The notes beneath the pieces are model-generated. The model made no database searches. It was not told the DNA's origin and saw nothing but the letters and a program-made list of their open reading frames with translations. From Sinobaca qinghaiensis (lineage in GTDB: Bacteria > Bacillota > Bacilli > Bacillales > Marinococcaceae), in NCBI RefSeq assembly GCF_003610495.1, contig NZ_RAPK01000007.1, forward strand, positions 434,001 to 498,000: DNA of 64,000 nt. Reading direction: 5' to 3'. This document shows, one piece after another, positions 28,062 through 37,990 of the stretch. Position 1 is the first letter of the stretch; every line of letters begins with the position of its first letter. The translations under genes and the position numbers were made by a program.

Positions 28062-28080
28062 ACTATTCCTCCTAATGTAG

Positions 28081-28248
28081 TTACGCTGTGAATTTTCGGT
28101 AAAGAAATTCTGTACTAAGACCCAGGGCAATGGCCAATATAACGGAAAGCCCTTCATTTATTCCCAATGCTGCGTCAAAAAGGATAAAAGCACCAAAGGT
28201 AACAACGCAGAAAAGGAAAGCTCCTGTAATAACCTTTCGTACAACCAT
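28081..28248 (-). CDS. 55-residue two-segment membrane protein upstream of comZ
   Basis: The ATG at 28248 is preceded by AGGTGAAAC and opens MVVRKVITGAFLFCVVTFGA, ending FLYRKFTA. Two hydrophobic segments flank a short loop (DAALGINEG). It occupies the position of med in B. subtilis but is much smaller and unrelated in sequence. The gene order and 19-bp spacing suggest a shared transcript with comZ. No family was recognised. Confidence 0.65.
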   Translation of the reverse strand: MVVRKVITGAFLFCVVTFGAFILFDAALGINEGLSVILAIALGLSTEFLYRKFTA

Positions 28249-28368
28249 TGTTTCACCTGCTTCTGTATCGGACTCTTCATCCTGTACTCTTCCATTTTAG
28301 CGAATCCCGTTCGGAAAGCAAAGCACCATTTTCAGTTACCGGCTTTCTTTCCTTTTTGAAAACGAAAT

Positions 28369-28402
28369 AAAAAGAGCCTCATTTTGAAAATGGGCTCTTT
28401 TT
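28369..28402 (-). terminator. Terminator of the arginine operon
   Basis: The hairpin AAAAAGAGCC / GGCTCTTTTT (with ATTTTC pairing in the upper stem) lies just past the argF stop. Confidence 0.85.
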
Positions 28403-28409
28403 ATACGCA

Positions 28410-29369
28410 TCAGCTGATAACTGCTTCCAAAACGGCCTTCTGTGCATGAAGTCGATTTTCGGCTTCGTCATAGATAACCGAATGGGATCCGTCGATGACT
28501 TCTGCCGATACTTCTTCTCCTCTATGAGCCGGAAGGCAGTGTAAAAAAATGTAGTCATCTGCTGCATGGCTCATTAATTCTTCGTTTATCTGAAATCCTT
28601 TAAAGTCATTTAAGCGTTTATCCTGCTCCGCTTCACTGCCCATGCTGGTCCATACATCCGTATATACGACATCAGCTTTGAAAGCGGCCTCTGCCGGATC
28701 ATTTGTACAGGTCACCTTGGTGCCCATTTCTAAAGCGAGCTCCTCAATCTTCCGCCACACTTCCGCATCCGGCTCATAGCCTTTCGGTACTGCCAGGGAA
28801 GCGTCCATGCCAAGTTTCGTGCAGGCAATGATCCAGGAATGGGCTACGTTATTCCCATCCCCAATGAAACATGCTTTCAGCCCGTCCCACGTGCCTTTAT
28901 GCTCTTTTACCGTCAGCAGATCTGCCAGTGCCTGGCATGGATGGTACAAGTCTGTCAGTGCATTAATAATAGGAATGTCTGCATATTCTGCAAGTTCTTC
29001 TACTTTTTCGTGGGAATTAGTACGGATCATAATAGCATCCACATAACGCGATAATACTTTTGCCGTATCGCGAAGCGATTCCCCGCGGCCGATCTGCAGG
29101 TCTCTCGGACTTAAAAATAACGCATGGCCGCCCAGCTGGGTCATGCCTACTTCAAACGATACCCGCGTGCGTGTAGATGCATTTTCAAATATCATACCGA
29201 GGGACTTTCCTGCCAGCGCAGTAGACAGCTTACCCTGTTTTTGTTCCGTTTTCATCGTCTCTGCTCTTTCCAGCAGATATTTTATTTCATCTGACGAGAA
29301 GTCAAACAATGTCAGAAGGTCTTTGTTCTTTAATGTGGCAGCTATTGAAGCTGCGGCCTCTGTGTTCAT
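28410..29369 (-). CDS. argF: Ornithine carbamoyltransferase
   Basis: This enzyme joins ornithine and carbamoyl phosphate to give citrulline. The carbamoyl phosphate loop STRTRVSFE (near residue 58), the DLYHPCQALADLLT motif and the ornithine-binding HCLPAHRG are all present. The ATG at 29369 follows AAAAGGGG and lies 5 bp after the carB stop, giving 319 residues. It is the last gene of the operon and uses the product of the two genes directly before it. Confidence 0.96.
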   Translation of the reverse strand: MNTEAAASIAATLKNKDLLTLFDFSSDEIKYLLERAETMKTEQKQGKLSTALAGKSLGMIFENASTRTRVSFEVGMTQLGGHALFLSPRDLQIGRGESLRDTAKVLSRYVDAIMIRTNSHEKVEELAEYADIPIINALTDLYHPCQALADLLTVKEHKGTWDGLKACFIGDGNNVAHSWIIACTKLGMDASLAVPKGYEPDAEVWRKIEELALEMGTKVTCTNDPAEAAFKADVVYTDVWTSMGSEAEQDKRLNDFKGFQINEELMSHAADDYIFLHCLPAHRGEEVSAEVIDGSHSVIYDEAENRLHAQKAVLEAVIS

Positions 29370-29373
29370 TATA

Positions 29374-32300
29374 TTATACCCCTTTTCCAATCGGCTTCGT
29401 TTCTCCTGCCAGGAGCTCCTGTATGGACAATGGTTCCTGCGCCGCGTGGCCCATTGCTTCTACCATTACTTCCAGGGTTCTTGCATTCGTAATAATTGTT
29501 TTTCTCTGCTTCATGGCTTCCCGGCGCTTTTCTTTTCCATTTTTAAATCCGGTTTTCGGCAGGCTGATAAATGCTACGGCATCTTCCTGCTGAACCCAGC
29601 TGGAAAAAGAAGATGCTTCTTCCTCAAAAACCAGACTGTACCCTTTATCTTTCAGCTTCTCCAGAGAGGCAATGCAGGCTGGCAGCTGGCTGTCTTCTAT
29701 AGAGCAGTAGACGCTGCCTTTTTGTTTAAATAACAGCGGAATCTGGCTTTCCGACCACGCAAACGCTTTGTTGCAGGCTTCTTTTACCGTTGGGGCAATG
29801 CTGATCAATTCGCCCGTAGACTTCATGTCCGCTTCCAAAATAGGATCGAGACCGGGAAGCTTGTCATTCGAAAACACAGGAGCCTTCACTGTATAGTAGG
29901 ATGTTTCCTGCTCAAGCCCGGTTTTTCCACCTGTCCACTCCTGCAGCGTATCGCCAAGCAGCAGGTGCACAGCGCCGTCGATCATTTCCACTCCGGTCAC
30001 TTTTGAAAACACAGGAACAGTTCTTGAAGCACGCGGATTAATCTCTATTACATAGAGCGTATTTTTATCATACACAAATTGAATGTTAAAGATCCCTTTA
30101 AAATCAATCGAACGGGCAATTTTCTGGGCATGTTCCACTACTAATTTTTTTACTTCTTCCCCAATGGTAAAGGGTGGCGTAACTGCCATGGAATCCCCGG
30201 AATGAATACCCGCTTCCTCTACATGTTCAAATATTCCCGGAATGTATATATCGTTTCCATCCGTCAGCACATCTACTTCAAGCTCGGTACCCGGAAGGTA
30301 CGAATCAATCAGAATGGGATACTCAATCGTCTGTTCTTCTTCGTGTAAATAGGAGGTTAGTTCCTCCGCTTTGGTCAAAATGGTCATACCCTGCCCGCCA
30401 ATTACGTAAGATGGGCGCAGAAGAACCGGAAAGCCGACAGCCTCTGCTTTTTCTATAACGTCTTTTCTACTTTCTCCTGTTACCCCGGGTATATGGGGGA
30501 CCCCTGCCTCCTGCATCAGTTCATAAAAGCGTCCTCTGTCTTCAAGCTTGTCAATGGTATCAAATGACGTGCCGAGAATACTCATTCCCGCTTTCTCCAG
30601 CTCTTCAGTTAATGAGATGCCGGTCTGGCCGCCCAGCTGCACAATAATTTTATCTGTCTGTTCTTCGGCTGCCACATGCAGGACGTCTTCCAGTGAAATA
30701 GGCTCAAAATAAAGATGATCCGCCATTTCGAAATCGGTGCTGACAGTTTCAGGATTATTATTAATAATCACTGCTTCGTAGCCGGCTTCTTTTAAAGCTC
30801 TTGCCCCGTGGACGGAGCAGTAATCGAATTCAATACCCTGACCGATACGAATCGGCCCCGAGCCCAGAATAATCACTTTATTATCCTTTTTTTCAGTCTG
30901 CCTGTCACTGCGGGTGTACCAGCTGGAGTAATAATATGGCGTTTCCGCTGTAAACTCTGCAGCACATGTATCTACCATATGATAGGTGGGCAGTACTCCC
31001 CAGACCTTACGCTGCTCGTAAATATCGAGCGGGTCACAGTTCCACTGGCGGCTCATCCAGCTGTCAGTAAAGCCTTTTTTCTTATAGGACAACAGCTGCT
31101 TTTTATCGATTTTCTGCCAAGCGCTCTGTTTAATCTCTGTTTCCAGATCAATCAGCTGTTTAAACGAACGCAGGAAAAATAGATCGATGTTCGTCTTGTC
31201 GTGAATTGCCTCTATTGTTTCCCCGTGACGGAGCAGTTCCATAATAATAAAGAAACGTTCATCTGTCTGTTCTCCCAGTTTTGTATATAAGGATTCTGTG
31301 TTTAGCAGCTGCAGACCCGGCATGGAAAGACCATCCAGTTTAATTTCAAGGGAACGAACCGCTTTCTGAAGGGCAGCTTCGAGATTTCGTTCAATTGCCA
31401 TTACTTCTCCCGTGGCTTTCATCTGGGTTCCCAGGCTGCGGTCGGCATATGAGAACTTGTCAAACGGCCAGCGTGGGAACTTCACTACTACATAGTCCAG
31501 AGCCGGTTCAAAACTTGCATACGTATGTCCTGTAACTGGATTGATTAATTCATGCAGGTGATAGCCTACACTGATTTTGGCAGCCATTCTAGCAATTGGA
31601 TATCCCGTTGCCTTGGAGGCCAGCGCCGACGATCGGCTTACTCTTGGATTCACTTCTATCAGATAGTACTGTCTGCTTTCCGGATCCAGAGCAAATTGAA
31701 TATTACAGCCGCCGACAATGCCAAGGGCCCGTATTACTTTCAGTGAGGAAGCTCTAAGCATTTGGTACTCTACATCAGTCAGCGTCTGGGATGGAGCCAC
31801 TACGATAGAGTCTCCCGTATGAACTCCGACCGGGTCAATATTTTCCATGTTGCATACCGTAATGCACGTATCGTTGGCGTCACGCATTACTTCATATTCG
31901 ACTTCTTTAAAACCGGCAATGCTTTTTTCTACGAGACACTGGTGAATGGGGCTTGCTTCCAGGCCGCCGGATGAAATATAAGCAAGCTCTTCTTTATTAG
32001 AGGCAATACCGCCTCCGCCTCCGCCAAGCGTATAGGCTGGACGTACAATAATTGGATAGCCGATCTCTTCAGCAAAGTCCAGAGCTTCCTGCACTGAAGA
32101 AACGATGGTGCTCTCAGGTACGGGCTCGTTGAGTTTATGCATCAGGGAGCGGAATTCCTCTCTGTCCTCCCCCTGTTTAATTGAAGCAATCGAGGTCCCG
32201 AGCATTTTTACATCGTATTTTTCCAGAATAGATTGATCGTTAAGAGCAAGTGCCAGGTTGAGCCCCGTCTGGCCGCCGAGAGTTGCAAGAAAGCCGTCAG

Positions 32301-32547
32301 GCTTTTCCTTCTGGATAATCCTCTCTACAGATTCCACGGTCAATGGTTCAAAATATACTTTATCCGCGCAGAAATCGTCTGTCATAACGGTAGCCGGATT
32401 GTTGTTAATTAAAATAACTTCAATTCCTTCTTCTTTCAAAGCAAGACAGGCCTGTGTGCCTGAATAATCAAATTCTGCTGCCTGGCCGATAATAATCGGG
32501 CCGGACCCGATTACTACGACCTTCTTGATGTTTTTCTGCTTAGGCAT
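29374..32547 (-). CDS. carB: Carbamoyl-phosphate synthase large subunit (arginine-specific)
   Basis: This subunit makes carbamoyl phosphate from ammonia, bicarbonate and two ATP. Two homologous ATP-grasp halves are seen (VVVIGSGPIIIGQAAEFDYS at the start and VIILGSGPIRIGQGIEFDYC near residue 560), each with its IEVNPRVSRSSALASKATG-type motif. The allosteric C-terminal MGS domain covers the last 130 residues. The ATG at 32547 gives 1057 residues and overlaps the carA stop by 8 bp. Location inside the arg operon marks it as the arginine isozyme, not the pyrimidine one. Confidence 0.95.
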   Translation of the reverse strand: MPKQKNIKKVVVIGSGPIIIGQAAEFDYSGTQACLALKEEGIEVILINNNPATVMTDDFCADKVYFEPLTVESVERIIQKEKPDGFLATLGGQTGLNLALALNDQSILEKYDVKMLGTSIASIKQGEDREEFRSLMHKLNEPVPESTIVSSVQEALDFAEEIGYPIIVRPAYTLGGGGGGIASNKEELAYISSGGLEASPIHQCLVEKSIAGFKEVEYEVMRDANDTCITVCNMENIDPVGVHTGDSIVVAPSQTLTDVEYQMLRASSLKVIRALGIVGGCNIQFALDPESRQYYLIEVNPRVSRSSALASKATGYPIARMAAKISVGYHLHELINPVTGHTYASFEPALDYVVVKFPRWPFDKFSYADRSLGTQMKATGEVMAIERNLEAALQKAVRSLEIKLDGLSMPGLQLLNTESLYTKLGEQTDERFFIIMELLRHGETIEAIHDKTNIDLFFLRSFKQLIDLETEIKQSAWQKIDKKQLLSYKKKGFTDSWMSRQWNCDPLDIYEQRKVWGVLPTYHMVDTCAAEFTAETPYYYSSWYTRSDRQTEKKDNKVIILGSGPIRIGQGIEFDYCSVHGARALKEAGYEAVIINNNPETVSTDFEMADHLYFEPISLEDVLHVAAEEQTDKIIVQLGGQTGISLTEELEKAGMSILGTSFDTIDKLEDRGRFYELMQEAGVPHIPGVTGESRKDVIEKAEAVGFPVLLRPSYVIGGQGMTILTKAEELTSYLHEEEQTIEYPILIDSYLPGTELEVDVLTDGNDIYIPGIFEHVEEAGIHSGDSMAVTPPFTIGEEVKKLVVEHAQKIARSIDFKGIFNIQFVYDKNTLYVIEINPRASRTVPVFSKVTGVEMIDGAVHLLLGDTLQEWTGGKTGLEQETSYYTVKAPVFSNDKLPGLDPILEADMKSTGELISIAPTVKEACNKAFAWSESQIPLLFKQKGSVYCSIEDSQLPACIASLEKLKDKGYSLVFEEEASSFSSWVQQEDAVAFISLPKTGFKNGKEKRREAMKQRKTIITNARTLEVMVEAMGHAAQEPLSIQELLAGETKPIGKGV

Positions 32548-33622
32548 AGGATTTTTCGCTCCCTTTAGTCTGAAGAACTTCCACAAATTCATCAAAAATC
32601 TCTTCACTGTCTGCCGGTCCTGGATGTGCTTCCGGATGAAACTGTGCGGTAATGATTGTCTGCGATTTGTGGGACAGCCCTTCAATAGACCCATCGTTAA
32701 TGTTTTTATATTTTACAAGAAATTCATTCGTATCAATCGTATCTTCCTTGACCACGTAGCTGTGGTTCTGTGAGGTCATAAACACTTTCATTGAGTCCAT
32801 ATCCTGCACAGGCTGATTTGCTCCCCGGTGTCCAAAGCGGAGCTTTTCCGTATCTGCACCAAAAGCAAGGGCAATCAGCTGGTGGCCGAGGCAGATGCCA
32901 AGCGTCGGGTACGTTTCCGCCAGCACTTTATAGTGAGGAAGGTATTCTGCCATTTGTTTAGGATTCCCGGGACCGTTGGAAAACAACAGGCCGTCCGGGG
33001 CAAGCTTTTTAATGTCTTCGGCTGATGTATCAAAAGGAACGACGGTTACCCGGCACCCTCTTTCATTTAGACGCTTAACCATGGAACGCTTATACCCGAA
33101 ATCAACTAATACTACATGATGATTTCCTTCTCCAAATGTCTCCGGATGATTGACCGACACCTCATCCATTACCATTTTTTCACCAAGCGGTTCATACGTC
33201 ATTTCCTGGATTTTCACAGGGTTCTCTGCCAGTACGGCACCCATATCCCCTTTTTCACGGATACTCTGCACAAGCGCCCTCGTATCCACTCCGCTTATAA
33301 CAGGAATGCCTGCTTCTTCTGCAGCCTTTGCAAATGTCATTTTCGATTCATAATGTGTTGCTTCTCCGGCAGCTGTGCTAACGACAATACCGGCCGGCTG
33401 AGGATGGATGCTTTCATTATCTGATTTATTTATGCCGTAATTTCCAATCAGCGGATACGTAAACACAACAATCTGCCCATAGAAGGAAGGATCGGTCAGC
33501 ACCTCCTGATATCCGGTCATTCCTGTAAAAAAGACAATTTCTCCATACGTTCTGCCATTGAAGCCTTTCGGCAGCTCACCTTCAAATATTTCTCCGTTTT
33601 CCAATGTAATATGTCCCTGCAT
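32540..33622 (-). CDS. carA: Carbamoyl-phosphate synthase small subunit (glutaminase)
   Basis: This subunit releases ammonia from glutamine for CarB. The N-terminal CPSase_sm domain (GYQEVLTDPSFYGQIVVFT) is followed by a class I amidotransferase with Cys in TLGICLGHQLIALAFG, and His and Glu in FHPEAHPGP. The ATG at 33622 is preferred over 33631 because AAAGGAGG directly abuts the earlier one; this gives 360 residues. It is translationally coupled to carB. Confidence 0.95.
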   Translation of the reverse strand: MQGHITLENGEIFEGELPKGFNGRTYGEIVFFTGMTGYQEVLTDPSFYGQIVVFTYPLIGNYGINKSDNESIHPQPAGIVVSTAAGEATHYESKMTFAKAAEEAGIPVISGVDTRALVQSIREKGDMGAVLAENPVKIQEMTYEPLGEKMVMDEVSVNHPETFGEGNHHVVLVDFGYKRSMVKRLNERGCRVTVVPFDTSAEDIKKLAPDGLLFSNGPGNPKQMAEYLPHYKVLAETYPTLGICLGHQLIALAFGADTEKLRFGHRGANQPVQDMDSMKVFMTSQNHSYVVKEDTIDTNEFLVKYKNINDGSIEGLSHKSQTIITAQFHPEAHPGPADSEEIFDEFVEVLQTKGSEKSYA

Positions 33623-33645
33623 GCTCTCCATCCTCCTTTTTTCTT

Positions 33646-34824
33646 TTAATTAGTATTTAATACGGATGCGATTGTATTTACCGCATGCTGTAATTCTTCT
33701 TTCGTTATCGTAAGCGGTGGAAGCAGCCTGATGACGTTGGGTCCTGCCCCAATCATAAGAACACCCTGCTTTTGAATGCTCATAATATAGTCGGCGGCTG
33801 GTTCATGGAGTTCAATTCCAATCATCAGTCCTTTTCCCCGAATTTCTTTTACTTTGCTGGAATGGCCGATTTTCTTCTCCAGCTCTTCCATCAGAAAGGC
33901 GCCTTTTTCGGCTGCCTGACCGGCCATGTCCTCTGAAATGACCGTTTCAAGTGTAGCCTGGGCAGCAGCCATCGCTAACGGATTTCCTCCGAAGGTCGTA
34001 CCGTGGGATCCCGGCCCAAAAGCCGAGGCTAAATGTTTTTTACCAATAATTGCTCCTACCGGAAAACCATTTCCCAGCCCTTTAGCCGCTACTATAATAT
34101 CGGGGGAAACTTCTGCATGTTCGTAAGCGAAGAAAGCCCCTGTTCTCCCGATTCCTGTTTGAACTTCGTCTACTACAAACAAGGCTCCGTTCTTTTTACA
34201 AAGCGACTCTACAGCTTTCAGAAATTCCGGGGAAGCAGGAACGACGCCGCCTTCCCCCTGCACAGGCTCTACCATGACTGCCGCAGTATCCTCATCGATG
34301 GCACTCTCCAGTTCATTCACATCGTTAAATGGCAGATATTCAAACCCCTGGAGCATTGGACCAAAGCCTTGATGAATGCTCTCCTGTCCGGTAGCTGCCA
34401 TACTTCCTAACGTGCGGCCGTGAAAAGACTGGACAAAGCTGATGATTTTCGTACGTCCTGTATATTTTCTGGACAGCTTAATCGCTGCTTCATTGGCTTC
34501 TGTCCCGCTGTTTGCAAAAAACACAATATCCCCGGATGAATGTTCTGTCAGAAGCTGGGCTGTTTTTTCCTGGCCGTCATACTGAAAGAAATTGGAAGCG
34601 TGCCATCCCTTGTGCAGCTGCTGTTCCACGCTTTTTAAAACAGCAGGATGCTTATGGCCTAAATTCACTACGCCAATTCCTGCCATACAGTCTAAATACG
34701 TCTTCCCGTCAGCCGCTGTAATATATGATCCTTCTGCTGATTCAAAGGTAAGCTCCCATTTTTTGTACGTCGGGAACAGAGTGCTGTCTTCATTTATATG
34801 CTTCATCTGCTGCGAGTTCATCAT
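33646..34824 (-). CDS. argD: Acetylornithine aminotransferase
   Basis: This PLP enzyme converts N-acetylglutamate semialdehyde to N-acetylornithine. The PLP Lys is in IIVAAKGLGNGFPVGAII, with the Asp in LFVVDEVQTGIGRTG and the phosphate loop near FANSGTEANEAAIKL. It has 392 residues. GAGGAGG precedes the tandem ATG ATG at 34824/34821; either could be used. It lies 8 bp after argB. Confidence 0.95.
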   Translation of the reverse strand: MMNSQQMKHINEDSTLFPTYKKWELTFESAEGSYITAADGKTYLDCMAGIGVVNLGHKHPAVLKSVEQQLHKGWHASNFFQYDGQEKTAQLLTEHSSGDIVFFANSGTEANEAAIKLSRKYTGRTKIISFVQSFHGRTLGSMAATGQESIHQGFGPMLQGFEYLPFNDVNELESAIDEDTAAVMVEPVQGEGGVVPASPEFLKAVESLCKKNGALFVVDEVQTGIGRTGAFFAYEHAEVSPDIIVAAKGLGNGFPVGAIIGKKHLASAFGPGSHGTTFGGNPLAMAAAQATLETVISEDMAGQAAEKGAFLMEELEKKIGHSSKVKEIRGKGLMIGIELHEPAADYIMSIQKQGVLMIGAGPNVIRLLPPLTITKEELQHAVNTIASVLNTN

Positions 34825-34832
34825 AAGCCTCC

Positions 34833-35612
34833 TCAGCTATTTATCCAGCTGTTTTTTACAATAGTTGTGCCGTCTATAAATCCTTCAGATGTGGTGCGTT
34901 CGCCGTGGGCACCGGCAATAACTACTTCTTTTATATTTCCTTTTAAACCTGCCAGCGCCGCTTTCACTTTCGGAACCATTCCTCCGTATATAACGCCGCT
35001 CTGTATTAATTCTTCTATCTTTTCTTCGTTAATTTGGCTGATCATTTCGTTGTTGGCATAAATACCATTTACGTCTGTGATAAACAAAAGCCGCGTTGCG
35101 TTCATGGCTGTTGCTATGGAGGAAGCGGCACTGTCCGCATTTACGTTCAAACGTCCTCCGCTTTCGTCTGTGGCAATCGGAGCAATAACAGGAATAGCAC
35201 CCCACTCCATCAATACATTTAAAAGTGATGTTTCCACTTTGTTTATTTCTCCTACAAGACCAAGCTTTTCTTCATTTATACACTCCGCCTGAAGCAGTTC
35301 TCCATCTACTCCTGAGAGACCTACAGCCTTCTGTCCTTGTTTCTGGATTTCCGAGACTATATATTTATTCATTTTTCCTGACAATATCATTTCTGCCGTA
35401 TCCAGAACCGGTTTCGTAGTTCTGCGGAGCCCGTCTACAAATTCCGATTGAATATCCAGCTTTTCCAGCATCGTATTAATAGCGGGACCGCCGCCGTGTA
35501 CAACAATGGGATACAGACCGCTGTCTTTCATCGCTTTTAAAGATTCGAAAAAAGCCGGTGTCAGCTGTTCTGCTGTCGACCCTCCACATTTAACGATAAC
35601 TACTTCTCTCAT
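34833..35612 (-). CDS. argB: Acetylglutamate kinase
   Basis: This enzyme phosphorylates N-acetylglutamate. The amino acid kinase signatures VVIVKCGGS, IVVHGGGPAINTML and DVNGIYANNE are visible, with KAALAGLKGNIKEVVIAGAHG at the C-terminus. The 259 residues match the shorter form that lacks the N-terminal extension of arginine-inhibited enzymes. Since ArgJ recycles the acetyl group, feedback would be expected elsewhere in the pathway. Confidence 0.95.
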   Translation of the reverse strand: MREVVIVKCGGSTAEQLTPAFFESLKAMKDSGLYPIVVHGGGPAINTMLEKLDIQSEFVDGLRRTTKPVLDTAEMILSGKMNKYIVSEIQKQGQKAVGLSGVDGELLQAECINEEKLGLVGEINKVETSLLNVLMEWGAIPVIAPIATDESGGRLNVNADSAASSIATAMNATRLLFITDVNGIYANNEMISQINEEKIEELIQSGVIYGGMVPKVKAALAGLKGNIKEVVIAGAHGERTTSEGFIDGTTIVKNSWINS

Positions 35613-35624
35613 GTTTTTACTCCT

Positions 35625-36857
35625 TTATGTTCGGTATCCTGCGTTAATTCTCACGTACTCATAAGTGAGGTCGCATCCCCAGGCTTTCCCTTCAGCAGAA
35701 CCTACATGAAGATCTACAAATATCTGTACGGTATCCTGTTCAAGATAACGCTTGGCATTTTCTTCCGAAAACACAACGGGTGTACTATTTTTAAGTGTTT
35801 GGATCGCACCTAATGAAATATCTATTGTGTCCGGATTTAATTCGATTTCGCTGTAGCCCAAAGCTACGATAATTCTTCCCCAGTTTGCATCTGTGCCGTA
35901 AACGGCCGTTTTCACCAGATCTGATCCCGCAATTTGTTTAGCGGCTTTCCCTGCTTCCTCTTCGTTCTTTGCGCCACGCACATTTACTTCAATTAATTTC
36001 GTGGCACCCTCTCCGTCTCTTGCAATTTTCTTGGAGAGGTCTTCGCTTGTTCTGCACAACGCTTCTATAAAAGTGTTCCACTGGCTGTGGCCGGGATGCA
36101 GCGCCTCATTCTGCGCCTGCCCGCTTGCCATTACGACTACCATGTCGTTGGTAGAGGTGTCTCCGTCTACCGTAATCCGGTTAAAGGTCCGATCTGTCAC
36201 TTCTGAAAGCGCCTGCTGGAGGTATTGGGGCTCAATGCTGGCATCTGTAGTTACAAAGCCAAGCATCGTTGCCATATTGGGATTGATCATGCCCGAACCT
36301 TTAGCTACTCCGCCGAATGTAACAAGCTTTCCATCAATTTCTGTTTGATAACAGCTGTGTTTTTTAACAATATCGGTTGTCATAATGGCTTCATTAAATT
36401 CATCTGCGGAGGAAAACGTCCCCTGCGGCTTCAACTGATGAATACCGGGAATAATTTTATCCATATTCAGCTTTTCCCCAATAACTCCTGTTGACGTAAC
36501 GGCTACACGGTTTGCTGGAATATTAAGGGCTGAAGCGCCTTCTTCTCTCATTTTATAGGCATCGCGCATACCTTCTTCTCCTGTACAGGAGTTCGCATTT
36601 CCACTATTCACGATAATGGCCTGTAGTATGCCTTCTTCAGCGATACTTTCTTTTGTGACGTAAAGAGGGGCTGCCTGTATTTTATTCAGCGTATAAACAC
36701 CGGCACTAGAGGCCGGGCCGTCGCAGTAAATGACTCCCAGATCCCGACGCTTCTTCTTAACACCGCTGTGCAGCCCGTCTGCTTTAAAGCCTTTAGGTGA
36801 GACGATACTTCCTTCGTCTATTTTTACGATTTTTTCTGTTGAAGAAGCCGTATCCAT
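35625..36857 (-). CDS. argJ: Bifunctional ornithine acetyltransferase / N-acetylglutamate synthase
   Basis: ArgJ moves the acetyl group from acetylornithine to glutamate. It is made as a precursor that cleaves itself before the Thr of NPNMATMLGF (near residue 191), whose Thr then acts as nucleophile. GGVAKGSGMINPN and TSTNDMVVVMASG are conserved. The ATG at 36857 follows AAAGGAGAG and gives 410 residues. It lies 27 bp after argC. Whether it also uses acetyl-CoA (bifunctional type) cannot be told by eye. Confidence 0.94.
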   Translation of the reverse strand: MDTASSTEKIVKIDEGSIVSPKGFKADGLHSGVKKKRRDLGVIYCDGPASSAGVYTLNKIQAAPLYVTKESIAEEGILQAIIVNSGNANSCTGEEGMRDAYKMREEGASALNIPANRVAVTSTGVIGEKLNMDKIIPGIHQLKPQGTFSSADEFNEAIMTTDIVKKHSCYQTEIDGKLVTFGGVAKGSGMINPNMATMLGFVTTDASIEPQYLQQALSEVTDRTFNRITVDGDTSTNDMVVVMASGQAQNEALHPGHSQWNTFIEALCRTSEDLSKKIARDGEGATKLIEVNVRGAKNEEEAGKAAKQIAGSDLVKTAVYGTDANWGRIIVALGYSEIELNPDTIDISLGAIQTLKNSTPVVFSEENAKRYLEQDTVQIFVDLHVGSAEGKAWGCDLTYEYVRINAGYRT

Positions 36858-36884
36858 GTTGTTCTCTCCTTTTCTGTTCATTGC

Positions 36885-37916
36885 TTACGGAAAGACCGGC
36901 AGGCCATTTAAACCTGCTGTCTCTTCCAGGCCGAACATAATATTCATATTCTGAACCGCCTGTCCCGACGCGCCCTTCACCAAGTTATCGATGACCGATA
37001 CGAGAGTCAGGCGTTTTGTTCTTTCATCATAGACCCAGCCAATGTCGCAGAAGTTGCTGGCGTTCACTTCTCTTGTCGAAGGCATTTGTTTATGCGGCCG
37101 GACCCGGACAAATGGAGTGTTTTTATACGAAGACTCCAGTATTTCTTTTATTTTTTGTTCGTCAAATCCTTCCGGTACGGATGCATACATTGTAGCCATC
37201 ATGCCTCTTGTCATTGGTACTAAATGAGTGCTCAGGGTAATCGTCACCGTATCATTCAAAAAACCGGCAAGCTCCTGCTCAATCTCCGGGATGTGCTTGT
37301 GCTCATTGACTTTGTATATTTTTAAGTTATCATTCATTTCACTGTAGTGTGTCATAGCTGAAGCGGAACGGCCAGCTCCCGTTGTACCGGACTTGGCGTC
37401 AATAATAATAGTGGCCGCATCAACGGCTCCCGACTTGACCAGCGGGATCATCCCAAGCAGCACAGCCGTTGGATAACAGCCGGGATTGGCAATAATCTGC
37501 GCTTCTTTAATTTGCTCCCGGTTCCACTCACTTAAACCGTAGACGGCTTTGTTGAGTATTTCTTTGGAAGCCGTCTCCCGGCCGTACCATTTTTCGTATT
37601 CAGCGGGATCATTTATACGTAGATCACCGGACAGATCAATTACTTTTGCTGCAGCAGATAACTTGCTGCTCCATTCGGCTGATACTCCAGGAGGAGTCGA
37701 TAGAAAGATCACATCAAATCCCTGAAGCGCCTCTATAGATATGTCCTGCAGGCTTTCAAAAAAACGTTCACTTATATGGGGATAGCTGTCTGTCATTTTC
37801 ACTCCCTGCTGGGAAGAAGAAAAAACAGCTATTTGTTCAACAGAAGGATGATTGGAAAGCAGGCGGATTAATTCAATACCGCCATAGCCGGTAGCGCCAA
37901 TAATAGCAGTTTTCAT
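36885..37916 (-). CDS. argC: N-acetyl-gamma-glutamyl-phosphate reductase
   Basis: This NADPH-dependent reductase is third in the arginine pathway and encoded first in the operon. The nucleotide loop AIIGATGYGGIELIRLL and the active Cys in IANPGCYPTAVLLG are visible, with the later His in VNEHKHIPEIEQEL. The ATG at 37916 has GAGGTG upstream and gives 343 residues. The promoter region carries an ARG-box-like palindrome. Confidence 0.95.
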   Translation of the reverse strand: MKTAIIGATGYGGIELIRLLSNHPSVEQIAVFSSSQQGVKMTDSYPHISERFFESLQDISIEALQGFDVIFLSTPPGVSAEWSSKLSAAAKVIDLSGDLRINDPAEYEKWYGRETASKEILNKAVYGLSEWNREQIKEAQIIANPGCYPTAVLLGMIPLVKSGAVDAATIIIDAKSGTTGAGRSASAMTHYSEMNDNLKIYKVNEHKHIPEIEQELAGFLNDTVTITLSTHLVPMTRGMMATMYASVPEGFDEQKIKEILESSYKNTPFVRVRPHKQMPSTREVNASNFCDIGWVYDERTKRLTLVSVIDNLVKGASGQAVQNMNIMFGLEETAGLNGLPVFP

Positions 37917-37961
37917 AAATTTGCACCTCATTTTATCTTTATACATTTTCTTGTATCTTTT

Positions 37962-37990
37962 ATTATAGATGTGAATATATATTAATGCAA
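37962..37990 (-). promoter_or_regulatory. argC promoter with ARG-box-like operator
   Basis: On the minus strand TTGCAT (37990-37985) and TATAAT (37967-37962) are 17 bases apart. The spacer region carries GCATTAATATATATTCAC (37988-37971), which resembles the AhrC/ArgR ARG box (TGAAT-rich inverted repeat). A repressor there would block polymerase. A second similar element, TGCATTAAAATATACA, lies near 38101-38116 and may be a paired box. Confidence 0.55.
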
